This document shows positions 1 to 7,155 of a DNA stretch of 24,007 bases, one piece after another. The stretch is from an uncultured Succinatimonas sp. (GTDB lineage Bacteria; Pseudomonadota; Gammaproteobacteria; Enterobacterales; Succinivibrionaceae). A program made the translations under genes and the position numbers. The notes under the pieces are model-generated. The model ran no database searches, had not been told where the DNA came from, and was given only the letters and a program-made list of their open reading frames with translations. The first letter of the stretch is position 1. Each line of letters opens with the position of its first letter. Location: positions 1 through 24,007 of the forward strand of contig NZ_CAJKVK010000025.1 of the NCBI RefSeq assembly GCF_905203285.1, written 5' to 3'.

Positions 1-246
1 AGTTTTAAAGTTTATGTTAGTTTACTTATTTTTATTCTTATAGCTGGTTTTGCTGCTTTTGCCATGATCTATGGCGGAATTAATTTAATTCAAAGAACTC
101 TTATACAACCATCACCTGCTATGCATATTCCGATGGGCTATATATATTCAATCTTGCCTATAAGCGGAGTATTAATTGTGATGTATATAAGTCTTAATAT
201 TATTGATCTTTTTGGCGAAGTTAATAAATCTAAATCTGATAAATAA
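1..246 (+). CDS. TRAP transporter small permease subunit (DctQ-like), C-terminal part
   Basis: The reading frame is open from the first base of the window, so this is the last 81 codons of a longer gene whose start lies outside. The visible protein has a hydrophobic helix (about residues 5-25), a short loop, then the segment HIPMGYIYSILPISG leading into a second helix. That MGxxYxxLPISG stretch is typical of the last two membrane helices of DctQ-family small subunits of tripartite ATP-independent periplasmic (TRAP) transporters, which sit in the inner membrane and pair with the large DctM subunit. The next gene, 11 nt downstream, is a DctM homologue, which strongly supports the call. The periplasmic binding protein (DctP) would be expected further upstream. 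An internal ATG at 64 is not a plausible start because it would remove a membrane helix. Confidence 0.85.
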   Translation, partial: SFKVYVSLLIFILIAGFAAFAMIYGGINLIQRTLIQPSPAMHIPMGYIYSILPISGVLIVMYISLNIIDLFGEVNKSKSDK

Positions 247-257
247 GGTTTAATATT

Positions 258-1571
258 ATGGATATTCAAATTGGATTATATTTACTAGCTTTATTTGGAA
301 TTATGATCGCTATGGGTGTACCTATTGCAATTGCTATTGCAACATCATCTGTAGCTATTATGTTATCAGTTATGCCTTATAAGGTTGTTGCTATTACCGC
401 AGGACAAAAGCTAGCAACAGGCATAGATAGTTTCAGTTTACTTGCAGTACCATTTTTCGTGTTAGCAGGTAATATAATGAACCAAGGTGGAATAGCTCAG
501 AGATTGGTTCGTTTTGCTTACTTGTTTGTTGGAAGAGTTCCAGGCGCGTTATGTCATGTTAATGTATTATCAAATATGATGTTTGGTTCAGTTTCCGGTT
601 CTGCTGTAGCTGCTGCAGCTGCAGTGGGAAAAACTTTATTGCCTGAAGTAAAAGAAGCAAAAATTGATCTTCCTACAGCAACAGCGATAAATATTGCATC
701 CTGTCCTACTGGAATGCTAATACCGCCATCTAATGGTCTAATTGTATATTCAGTTGTAAGTGGTGGTACTTCTATCGGCGCTTTGTTTTTAGGTGGATAT
801 ATTCCAGGTATTCTTATGGGACTAGCGTGTATGCTTGTAGGGTATATATTTTTTAAGTTAAATCCCAGTCTTGCAGGAAATACTGTTAAATATAATTATA
901 CATTAAAGGAGATGATTAGTATAACTTGGCAGGCAATTCCTAGCTTAAGTTTAATTTTTGTGGTCATAGGAAGTATTATCGCTGGAATTTGTACGGCAAC
1001 TGAAGCTGCATGTATGGCAGTTTTGTATTCTTTAATATTATCAATAATATATAAATCTATTGATTTGAACTCTTTGAAAAATATTAGTAAGGATACTGTT
1101 CTTATTTGCGGTGTGGTGTTGTTTTTAATCGGTGCGTCTACAGTTATGTCGTATATTATGGCTTATGCACATTTACCTCAGCTAATAAGCTCGATTTTAT
1201 TGGGTATAACAAGTAATGAGATAGCAATTTTGCTAATCATCAATTTGCTCTTATTGGTTGTAGGAATGTTTATGGATATGACGCCAGCAATTTTAATTTT
1301 TACTCCGATTTTTTTGCCAGTTGCTACAACCTTAGGAATTGATCCAGTACATTTTGGTATTATCATGACCTTTAATTTATGTATTGGATTGGTCACTCCA
1401 CCAGTGGGTACTGCTTTATTTGTTGGATGCTCTGTGAGCGGTTGCAAAATAGAAGAAGTAATTAAGCCATTGCTTCCTTTGATTTTTGCGGAAATTATAG
1501 TTTTGATGTTGGTTACGTATGTGCCAACACTGTCTCTTGCAATACCTTCATACTTCGGCTTTATTAATTAA
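258..1571 (+). CDS. TRAP transporter large permease subunit (DctM-like)
   Basis: The 437-residue protein is hydrophobic throughout, with about a dozen likely membrane helices, and matches the usual DctM length (about 425-440). Recognisable family features are the N-terminal GVPIAIAIA segment, SGSAVAAAAAVG near residue 115, and IPPSNGLIVYSV followed by GALFLGGYIPGILMG near residues 155-190. A mirrored half follows, with MDMTPAILIFTPIFLPVA and GLVTPPVGTALFVG near residues 340-390. DctM forms the ion-coupled transport channel with DctQ in the inner membrane. It usually imports organic acids or sugar acids delivered by a periplasmic binding protein. The gene follows the dctQ stop by 11 nt, with TAAGG overlapping that stop as ribosome site, so the two are co-translated. 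Substrate cannot be read from the sequence; the neighbouring oxidoreductases suggest a hydroxylated or carboxylated compound. Confidence 0.93.
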   Translation: MDIQIGLYLLALFGIMIAMGVPIAIAIATSSVAIMLSVMPYKVVAITAGQKLATGIDSFSLLAVPFFVLAGNIMNQGGIAQRLVRFAYLFVGRVPGALCHVNVLSNMMFGSVSGSAVAAAAAVGKTLLPEVKEAKIDLPTATAINIASCPTGMLIPPSNGLIVYSVVSGGTSIGALFLGGYIPGILMGLACMLVGYIFFKLNPSLAGNTVKYNYTLKEMISITWQAIPSLSLIFVVIGSIIAGICTATEAACMAVLYSLILSIIYKSIDLNSLKNISKDTVLICGVVLFLIGASTVMSYIMAYAHLPQLISSILLGITSNEIAILLIINLLLLVVGMFMDMTPAILIFTPIFLPVATTLGIDPVHFGIIMTFNLCIGLVTPPVGTALFVGCSVSGCKIEEVIKPLLPLIFAEIIVLMLVTYVPTLSLAIPSYFGFIN

Positions 1572-1576
1572 TTTAT

Positions 1577-1605
1577 ATGCCCGGCAGAAAATCTTTGTCG
1601 GGTAT
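1577..1605 (+). terminator. Imperfect hairpin after dctM
   Basis: A 10-bp stem with two G-U wobbles (arms ATGCCCGGCA and TGTCGGGTAT) encloses a 9-nt loop just after the dctM stop. No T-run follows, so it may stabilise or pause the dctQM transcript rather than act as a strong intrinsic terminator. Confidence 0.35.
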
Positions 1606-1665
1606 AGTAGTTAAGAGCTATTTATTGTTTGTAATTAATGCTTTTTTAGCGATGCTCTGAATTTA

Positions 1666-1694
1666 TTGCAATCAATTGTTTTTAATACTTTATA
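1666..1694 (+). promoter_or_regulatory. Candidate promoter for the dehydrogenase/flavoprotein trio
   Basis: TTGCAA (1666-1671) and TTTATA (1689-1694) are separated by 17 nt in the 141-nt gap between dctM and the first dehydrogenase. Transcription would begin near 1701, which favours translation from the ATG at 1713 over the ATG at 1701. Each hexamer is only a partial match, and in AT-rich DNA this could be chance. Confidence 0.35.
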
Positions 1695-1712
1695 TCTCCG
1701 ATGGAATTTATT

Positions 1713-2507
1713 ATGAAATCTAATAGTTTTTTTCGTCCAGTAGCCTTTGTAACAGGTTCCTCAAGGGGTATCGGATATGAGTGTGCTAAGCAATTAGCCC
1801 AAAGGGGGTTTGATTTAGTTATTCATGGACGGTCTTCTGATAAAACCCATAATCTTTTGTTAACTCTTTCAGAAGAAATTAAAAGTTTAGGTGCAGATTG
1901 CCTTATTGTTCAGGGCGGTATTGACGATGCTAACTTCAGGAATACGGTATTTGACATTGTACTAAAACATTACGGCCGCCTTGATTGTATGGTAAACAAT
2001 GCTGGCACGGCATCATTAGTTCGCGGCGACATGCTTGAAATGCAGGAAGATACATATGATCACTGCCAGAATATTAATGCCAAAGGGTTGTTTTTTATGT
2101 GTCAAAAAGCTGCAAATATACTTTTGCAGCAAAAAGAAGTCAGTGCTTTCGGTCTGTCGATTGTCAATGTAACTTCTTGCAGCGCGGCTATTTTATCGCC
2201 GTCTCGAGCTGACTATTGTGTATCCAAGGCTTCTGCAAGTATGGCGACGCAGATGTGGGCATTACGTCTTGCAGATACTCCGGTAAGAGTTTTTGAAATT
2301 CGTCCGGGAATTATTCAAACTGATATGACTTCAGTAGTGCATGATAAGTATACGAATCTTATAAATAACGGTTTGGTTCCACAAAGACGTTGGGGTTATC
2401 CTCAGGATGTGGCAAGAGCTGTCGTGACGGCTGCGTGTAATTTATTACCTTACACTGTAGGTCAAATAATTGATGTGGATGGCGGACTTCACATCCGAAA
2501 TTTCTAA
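1713..2507 (+). CDS. SDR-family NAD(P)-dependent oxidoreductase (first paralogue)
   Basis: This is a classical short-chain dehydrogenase/reductase of 264 residues. The dinucleotide motif TGSSRGIG lies at residues 14-21, VNNAG at 94-98, catalytic Asn at 122, Ser at 155, Tyr at 168 and Lys at 172 (YCVSK). The tail FEIRPGIIQTDMT, RRWGYPQDVARAV and DVDGG matches the subgroup annotated as 3-ketoacyl-ACP reductases (PRK12745-like). Members lying in sugar or acid catabolic loci more likely oxidise or reduce a hydroxyl/keto group on a small substrate. I chose the ATG at 1713 because GGA at 1703-1705 gives good ribosome-site spacing; the in-frame ATG at 1701 lacks one and would add MEFI. The flavoprotein gene follows after 21 nt. 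It is clearly paralogous to the dehydrogenase at 4590-5372, so the two flank the flavoprotein. True substrate unknown. Confidence 0.9.
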   Translation: MKSNSFFRPVAFVTGSSRGIGYECAKQLAQRGFDLVIHGRSSDKTHNLLLTLSEEIKSLGADCLIVQGGIDDANFRNTVFDIVLKHYGRLDCMVNNAGTASLVRGDMLEMQEDTYDHCQNINAKGLFFMCQKAANILLQQKEVSAFGLSIVNVTSCSAAILSPSRADYCVSKASASMATQMWALRLADTPVRVFEIRPGIIQTDMTSVVHDKYTNLINNGLVPQRRWGYPQDVARAVVTAACNLLPYTVGQIIDVDGGLHIRNF

Positions 2508-2528
2508 AATCTCATTAGGAAATACTTT

Positions 2529-4571
2529 ATGATAGCTGCTTCGTTATTAAATAGTTTAACTGATATTCAACTATCTAGTTTGTTGAAAACCTTAAGCTTT
2601 AAAGAACAAATTAAAGTTAACGGATATTCCATTCCTGTTTATTGTAATGAGGTAATGGTAATCGGTTCCGGTGCTGCCGGTCTTAGGGCGGCGGTAGAAC
2701 TTGCTCATCGTGACGTGAAAGTTACTGTAGTTACTTCCATGCTGTTTGCCGGGACTTCGGCATGCTCCGGATCCGATAAGCAGACTATTCATACTTGCGC
2801 TACTTCAAATCATGGTGACGATGTAATAAATGTTGCCAAGTCGATAGGTGCAGGTGGGGCGATGGATGGTGATTTGGCTTATATTGAAGCAGCTTGTTCT
2901 TATCTTGCAATTGACGGATTGCGTACTTACGGTCTTGATTTACCGCAAGATCGCTATGGAGCGATTTTAAGATACAAAACCGATCATGATGAAGCCGGTC
3001 GTGCTACCAGTTGCGGACCGAGAACTTCAAGAATGATGGTTAAGGTTTTAACTAAAGAAGCAGAACGTTCCGGAGTTACTTTACTTGACGGATATACCGC
3101 TGTAAAACTCATTTGCGATGATAAAAATAATTGTTGTGGGGCAGTGGCATTATCTCGTCTGGAACAAAACGAGGCTAATCCTTTTGGGGTCGTGGTATTA
3201 CGAACTCATAATCTTATTTTAGCAGGCGGCGGTGCTGGTGAATTGTATAAGGATAGTGTCTATCCTTACGGATGCGTCGGTACTACAGGTCTTGGTATTG
3301 AGGCGGGTATTGCCGTCAGCAATATTCAAGAACAGCAGTTTGGCATCGGAACACCAAGAAACGGATCTTTTCCTTGGAATTTGTCAGGCACATATATGCA
3401 GGTAATTCCTGATGTATATAGTATTGATGATAAAGGAAATAAAAAGCATTTTTTAAGTGATTATTATCGCAGTACTAAAGAGATTTGCTCCAATATTTTC
3501 AGAAAAGGATATCAATGGCCGATACATGCACTGCGTACTTTAAATTATGGATCAAGCCTTTTTGACTTGGCTGTTTTTGAAGAGTTGCGCAAGGGTAATA
3601 AGGTTTATCTTGATTTCAGACAGAATTATGAAAATAAAGAGGATCCTTTTTCGTTAGACAATCTTGATGACGATGTTATCAATTATTTGTCAAATGCCAA
3701 GGCTTTGCTTGGAAGCCCGATAGAGCGGCTTAGGAAAATGAATCCGCTGGCTATTGAGTTATATAAGCAGAATAACTGGGATATTGAAAAAGTTCCGCTG
3801 CCTTTTAGTATCAATCATCAGCACTACAACGGCGGACTTAAAGTAGGTGAATATGCACAGACTTCAATTAAAGGCTGCTACGCAATTGGTGAATCTGCAG
3901 GAACTCATGGTGTAACACGACCTGGTGGCGCGGCTTTAAATTCAGGACAGGTTTTTGCGATAAGAGCTGCCGAACATATAAAGCATAACGAATTAAAGAA
4001 TGACATAAATTTAGGTTTTGAAGAAAAAAACGTAGAGGCTTGTCTTGTATTTTTAAATAAATGTACGGGAAAACAAGCTGTTGCTGTAAATGAAATAAAA
4101 GCTTTTGTACAGAATTTAATGTCTGATAAGTGTTCTTTTGTTTGCAGTAAAGACGGTGTTGAATCGGCAAAATCTCAACTTCAAGAGATTCTGGTCAAGG
4201 TTAAAACGCTGGGTATATCTCCCAATTACGGTAATTTTGTTAACTCTTTTGAGTGGCTTAATTTGATTTATGAAGCCTGCGCTTTAGCCGAATCCTTAGC
4301 TTTTTATATTGAACAAGACGGAGGCAGCCGCGGAGCTCGCATTATCTGCTCGAATAATCCGGATGCGGTACCTCAGGCAGCAGTGAAAGATTTGTCCGCA
4401 TACGGTTTCCTATACGAAAGGGATAAGCAAAAAGGCGAGATTATTGATTGCTTTAGGCAAGAAGACGGTTTTGTCTGTGCGAAAAGACAAGTAAAGCCTT
4501 TGCCTGATTTAGAACACATCTTTTTTGAAAAGGATTGGGAAGATTTCCTTATCGGGAAAATTTTTGAATAA
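2529..4571 (+). CDS. FAD-dependent oxidoreductase, fumarate reductase/succinate dehydrogenase flavoprotein-like
   Basis: The 680-residue protein has a Rossmann FAD-binding motif GSGAAG at residues 46-51, after an N-terminal extension of about 40 residues with no signal peptide, so it should be cytoplasmic. Near residues 70-95 SACSGSDKQT resembles the second FAD contact region. Near residues 430-475 HYNGGLKVG, GCYAIGES, GTHGVTRPGGAALNSG and FAIRAAEHI align in order with the fumarate reductase signatures HYTMGG, GLFAVGE and HGANRLGG. The family reduces or oxidises carbon-carbon bonds next to carboxylates or ketones. No iron-sulphur, haem or membrane-anchor partner gene is visible, so electron donor and acceptor are unknown. 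AGGA lies 8 nt before the ATG. The gene is tightly flanked by two paralogous dehydrogenases (21-nt and 18-nt gaps), implying one pathway. The C-terminal region (about residues 500-680) shows no familiar motif beyond a helical segment. Family assignment is firm; reaction is not. Confidence 0.88.
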   Translation: MIAASLLNSLTDIQLSSLLKTLSFKEQIKVNGYSIPVYCNEVMVIGSGAAGLRAAVELAHRDVKVTVVTSMLFAGTSACSGSDKQTIHTCATSNHGDDVINVAKSIGAGGAMDGDLAYIEAACSYLAIDGLRTYGLDLPQDRYGAILRYKTDHDEAGRATSCGPRTSRMMVKVLTKEAERSGVTLLDGYTAVKLICDDKNNCCGAVALSRLEQNEANPFGVVVLRTHNLILAGGGAGELYKDSVYPYGCVGTTGLGIEAGIAVSNIQEQQFGIGTPRNGSFPWNLSGTYMQVIPDVYSIDDKGNKKHFLSDYYRSTKEICSNIFRKGYQWPIHALRTLNYGSSLFDLAVFEELRKGNKVYLDFRQNYENKEDPFSLDNLDDDVINYLSNAKALLGSPIERLRKMNPLAIELYKQNNWDIEKVPLPFSINHQHYNGGLKVGEYAQTSIKGCYAIGESAGTHGVTRPGGAALNSGQVFAIRAAEHIKHNELKNDINLGFEEKNVEACLVFLNKCTGKQAVAVNEIKAFVQNLMSDKCSFVCSKDGVESAKSQLQEILVKVKTLGISPNYGNFVNSFEWLNLIYEACALAESLAFYIEQDGGSRGARIICSNNPDAVPQAAVKDLSAYGFLYERDKQKGEIIDCFRQEDGFVCAKRQVKPLPDLEHIFFEKDWEDFLIGKIFE

Positions 4572-4589
4572 ATATAAGAGGTAAAAAAT

Positions 4590-5372
4590 ATGGTCAGTTC
4601 AAATAAAGTAGCAATAATTACTGGTTCTGCTCGTGGAATAGGTAAGGGCTGTGCTCTTGCATTAGCTGAGGCTGGATATAACATTCTTATTCATGATTAT
4701 ATAGATGAAACCAGTGTTAAAAAATCTGAAGAAACAGTAGAAGAAATTAAAAAATTAGGTGTGGACGCAGTTAATTTTAATTGTGATATTGCCGATTTAT
4801 CTAAACATAAGGAGTTGTTTCAGGTTGCGCTTAACAGATGGGGACGCGTTGATTGCTTGGTAAGTAATGCCGGAGTGTCGGTAATGCATCGCGGTGACAT
4901 CCTTGATGTTACTACTGAAAGTTTTGATCGCTGTCTTAAAGTTAATACTCGCGCTACCTTTTTCTTATTGCAAGAATGCGCAAAAGTCTTTATGGCGCAG
5001 CCTAAAACAGAAGCAAAAAGAACAATAGTTGTTATTTCTTCTTCTAATGCAGAGATGGTGTCAATAGATCGTAGTGAATATTGCGTATCAAAACGTGCAA
5101 ATTCCATGGTAGCAAAGTTGTTTGCTCTGCGCTTGATTAAAGAAAGTGTCGCGGTATTTGAAATAAGACCCGGTTTAATCATGACTGAAATGACGGCACC
5201 GTCAAAAGCCAAATATGACAAATTGATAGCTGAAGGAATGGTTCCTGAAGGAAGGTGGGGATATCCGAAGGATATAGGTATAACCGTTAGAGCCATGGCA
5301 GAAGGATTACTGCCTTATACATGCTCTTTAGCCGTTCCGATTGACGGCGGCATGAGTTTACCGAATTATTAA
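4590..5372 (+). CDS. SDR-family NAD(P)-dependent oxidoreductase (second paralogue)
   Basis: This 260-residue classical short-chain dehydrogenase/reductase has TGSARGIG at residues 11-18, VSNAG at 91-95 in place of the usual NNAG, catalytic Asn119, Ser151, Tyr164 and Lys168. It shares with the first paralogue the segments FEIRPG, a WGYP block, LLPYT and DGG near the C-terminus, and belongs to the same PRK12745-like subgroup often labelled 3-ketoacyl-ACP reductase. No acyl carrier or fatty-acid gene is nearby, so a catabolic alcohol/ketone oxidoreductase is more likely. An AGAGG ribosome site lies 8 nt before the ATG, 18 nt after the flavoprotein stop. It is the last gene of the + strand group and ends just before a bidirectional terminator. 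The two paralogues may act on successive intermediates or on epimers of one compound. Confidence 0.9.
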   Translation: MVSSNKVAIITGSARGIGKGCALALAEAGYNILIHDYIDETSVKKSEETVEEIKKLGVDAVNFNCDIADLSKHKELFQVALNRWGRVDCLVSNAGVSVMHRGDILDVTTESFDRCLKVNTRATFFLLQECAKVFMAQPKTEAKRTIVVISSSNAEMVSIDRSEYCVSKRANSMVAKLFALRLIKESVAVFEIRPGLIMTEMTAPSKAKYDKLIAEGMVPEGRWGYPKDIGITVRAMAEGLLPYTCSLAVPIDGGMSLPNY

Positions 5373-5401
5373 TTTATAATGTAACTAATTATTTTTAGAA
5401 A

Positions 5402-5434
5402 AAAAGGATGCGTTTAAATTTTATGCATCCTTTT
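5402..5434. terminator. Bidirectional intrinsic terminator between convergent operons
   Basis: A perfect 10-bp stem (AAAAGGATGC with GCATCCTTTT) encloses a 13-nt loop, followed by GTTTTT on the + strand and by TTCTAAAAAT on the - strand. It sits between the second dehydrogenase (+) and the GntR gene (-), so it can end both transcripts. Confidence 0.8.
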
Positions 5435-5451
5435 GTTTTTAAATTATCTTT

Positions 5452-6204
5452 TTATTTGTTTTTTATACGATTTATTACATCATCTTTGATTTGATTAATA
5501 TGAAGCATCATTGCTTTGCTGGCAGCATCTCCATCTTTTTTTAAGATAGCATCTACGATCATTTGATGGGTATCAATTGCTTCTTCAAGCAAAGTACGAT
5601 TGTTTAGATTAATAATATAATTAATTGCTGCGTAGATAATATCCATTAAATTTGGCATAACATCATTTGAACTGCAATTTGCAATACTTGAATGAAACTC
5701 AACGTCAGCAGACTCATGATTGATTCCTTTATGGATCATCTCTTTGATTTTCTCGTGAGCTTTGCAGATTTTGTCAATTTGCTCAGGAGTTGCATGTTCA
5801 GCAGCTGTCTTTGCTAAGCTTGGTTCTATTAGTAATCTTATTTCACAAAGGTCAAGACCAAGTTTTAATTTATCTTTATAAAATCTAAAGCCAAAAGGGT
5901 CAGGTAAGACACCAGGGTTTTTAGCCACATATGTTCCTAGACCTCTTTTGATTTCTAATATGTTTTGACTAACTAATTGTTTTACCGCTTCTCTTACAGT
6001 ACTTCTTCCTACACCAAGTAATTTTGCCAGTTCCATTTCAGAAGGAAGAATTGTTTCTTTTTTGAAAGATCCGTTTTGAATTAATTTGATAATAGTTTCT
6101 GAAGCTAAATCTGCTTTTGATTTTAAATTGTATGAGCGTAACGAATCAGGCAAAGTACTCGTAAATTGTTCGGCGATTGTATTAGGGTAAAATGAGTCAG
6201 TCAT
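5452..6204 (-). CDS. GntR-family transcriptional regulator, FCD (FadR-like) subfamily
   Basis: The 250-residue protein has an N-terminal winged helix-turn-helix at about residues 30-95, with the family signature LPSEMELAKLLGVGRSTVREA (53-73) and the wing segment RGLGTYV. The C-terminal all-helical FCD domain (about 115-245) keeps the four putative metal ligands D167, H171, H213 and H235, spaced as in metal-binding FCD regulators, which sense small carboxylates or sugar acids. It is the last gene of a - strand operon, starting 15 nt after the isomerase stop. No clear ribosome site precedes the ATG, so it may be translationally coupled. By analogy it represses its own operon and probably the convergent TRAP/dehydrogenase group, with the pathway substrate or an intermediate as inducer. 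The ligand is unknown. Confidence 0.92.
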   Translation of the reverse strand: MTDSFYPNTIAEQFTSTLPDSLRSYNLKSKADLASETIIKLIQNGSFKKETILPSEMELAKLLGVGRSTVREAVKQLVSQNILEIKRGLGTYVAKNPGVLPDPFGFRFYKDKLKLGLDLCEIRLLIEPSLAKTAAEHATPEQIDKICKAHEKIKEMIHKGINHESADVEFHSSIANCSSNDVMPNLMDIIYAAINYIINLNNRTLLEEAIDTHQMIVDAILKKDGDAASKAMMLHINQIKDDVINRIKNK

Positions 6205-6219
6205 ATATATGATTACAAA

Positions 6220-7113
6220 TTAGAAAAATGAATAATTACTGATTTTATCATAATTCATTAAAATACTAGAAAGCTGTTTAAATGCTCTATTTATGATTTC
6301 TTTTTGCGTAAATATTTTAGGATATTCAGGATTAAACACTTCTGTAGAGATCATTCCTCTATAATTAATCTCTTTTAGAGCATTTAAAAAGTTTAACAGA
6401 TTGATGGCATCTCCGTCCTCACAAAATGTACGATATCTTTGATCAATTATTTTTTCAGTGCTTGATACTTTTTGACCGTTCATTAAATGAATAGCAAAAA
6501 TTTGCTTGGCATTGATTTTTTCAAATGAGTAACAGTCAGATCTTTCTTTTAAATAAAGATTATATGAATCAAGCACGAGACCTACATTGTCGTTATTTAC
6601 TTCATTGATTATTTCACAAGCAAAGTTTGCATCCTGTACAAGACTTCTAGATAGTCCTACAGGTTCAAAGATCCATTTAATGTATGGTTTTGTTTTTGCT
6701 AAATATTTTAAGATGCGAACACAGTTTGTTTTGATTTCCTCTTGATTATAATTTTTACAAAGGCTGTCATCATCAAGAAGCGGGGCAACCACAATACATT
6801 TGTTAATATTTACAATATGATAGAGATCGTCAATTAAATTTAATATTCTTATATTAATATCATGCTTTTCTTTAATATCTTTTTGACTTAAAAATTCCGG
6901 ATAAATGTACAATGCATTTAATGCACTGGGTTTTATGTTTGTGTTGTCAAGCAAGCATTTAAGATCTGATATTGAGTGATTTTCAAGATATTTGTTGATG
7001 CAGTCAAAACGCAGCTCAATAAGGTCAAATCTTGCTTGCTTGGCAAAAATCACGTCATTTTCAAGATTAAGAAAATCTTTTGTGCAAGCTTCGTTGTAGC
7101 AGTATTTTGACAT
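6220..7113 (-). CDS. Sugar phosphate isomerase/epimerase-like TIM-barrel protein
   Basis: A 297-residue xylose-isomerase-like TIM barrel (AP endonuclease 2 superfamily, relatives of IolE, IolI and hydroxypyruvate isomerase). The expected divalent-metal set is present at strand ends: E150 (FEPVG), D182 (LDSYN), H209 (IHLMNG) and E258 (STEVFNPEY). The family isomerises, epimerises or dehydrates sugars and inositol-like ketones. I start at the ATG at 7113 because AGG lies 8 nt upstream; the frame extends ten codons to a TTG at 7143 with no ribosome site. It follows the Gfo/Idh/MocA gene by 42 nt and precedes the GntR gene by 15 nt. Its codons are noticeably richer in A and T than those of the oxidoreductase upstream. 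Pairing with a Gfo/Idh/MocA oxidoreductase is common in inositol and rare-sugar pathways. Confidence 0.82.
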   Translation of the reverse strand: MSKYCYNEACTKDFLNLENDVIFAKQARFDLIELRFDCINKYLENHSISDLKCLLDNTNIKPSALNALYIYPEFLSQKDIKEKHDINIRILNLIDDLYHIVNINKCIVVAPLLDDDSLCKNYNQEEIKTNCVRILKYLAKTKPYIKWIFEPVGLSRSLVQDANFACEIINEVNNDNVGLVLDSYNLYLKERSDCYSFEKINAKQIFAIHLMNGQKVSSTEKIIDQRYRTFCEDGDAINLLNFLNALKEINYRGMISTEVFNPEYPKIFTQKEIINRAFKQLSSILMNYDKISNYSFF

Positions 7114-7155
7114 ATTTGTTACCTGATAATTTATATATGACAATTAATTAACTAA

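Noticed and set aside
4820..5296. 158-codon antisense ORF inside the second SDR
   Set aside because: It lies fully within a well-supported SDR gene, is low-complexity in the pattern of a codon shadow and has no upstream ribosome site.
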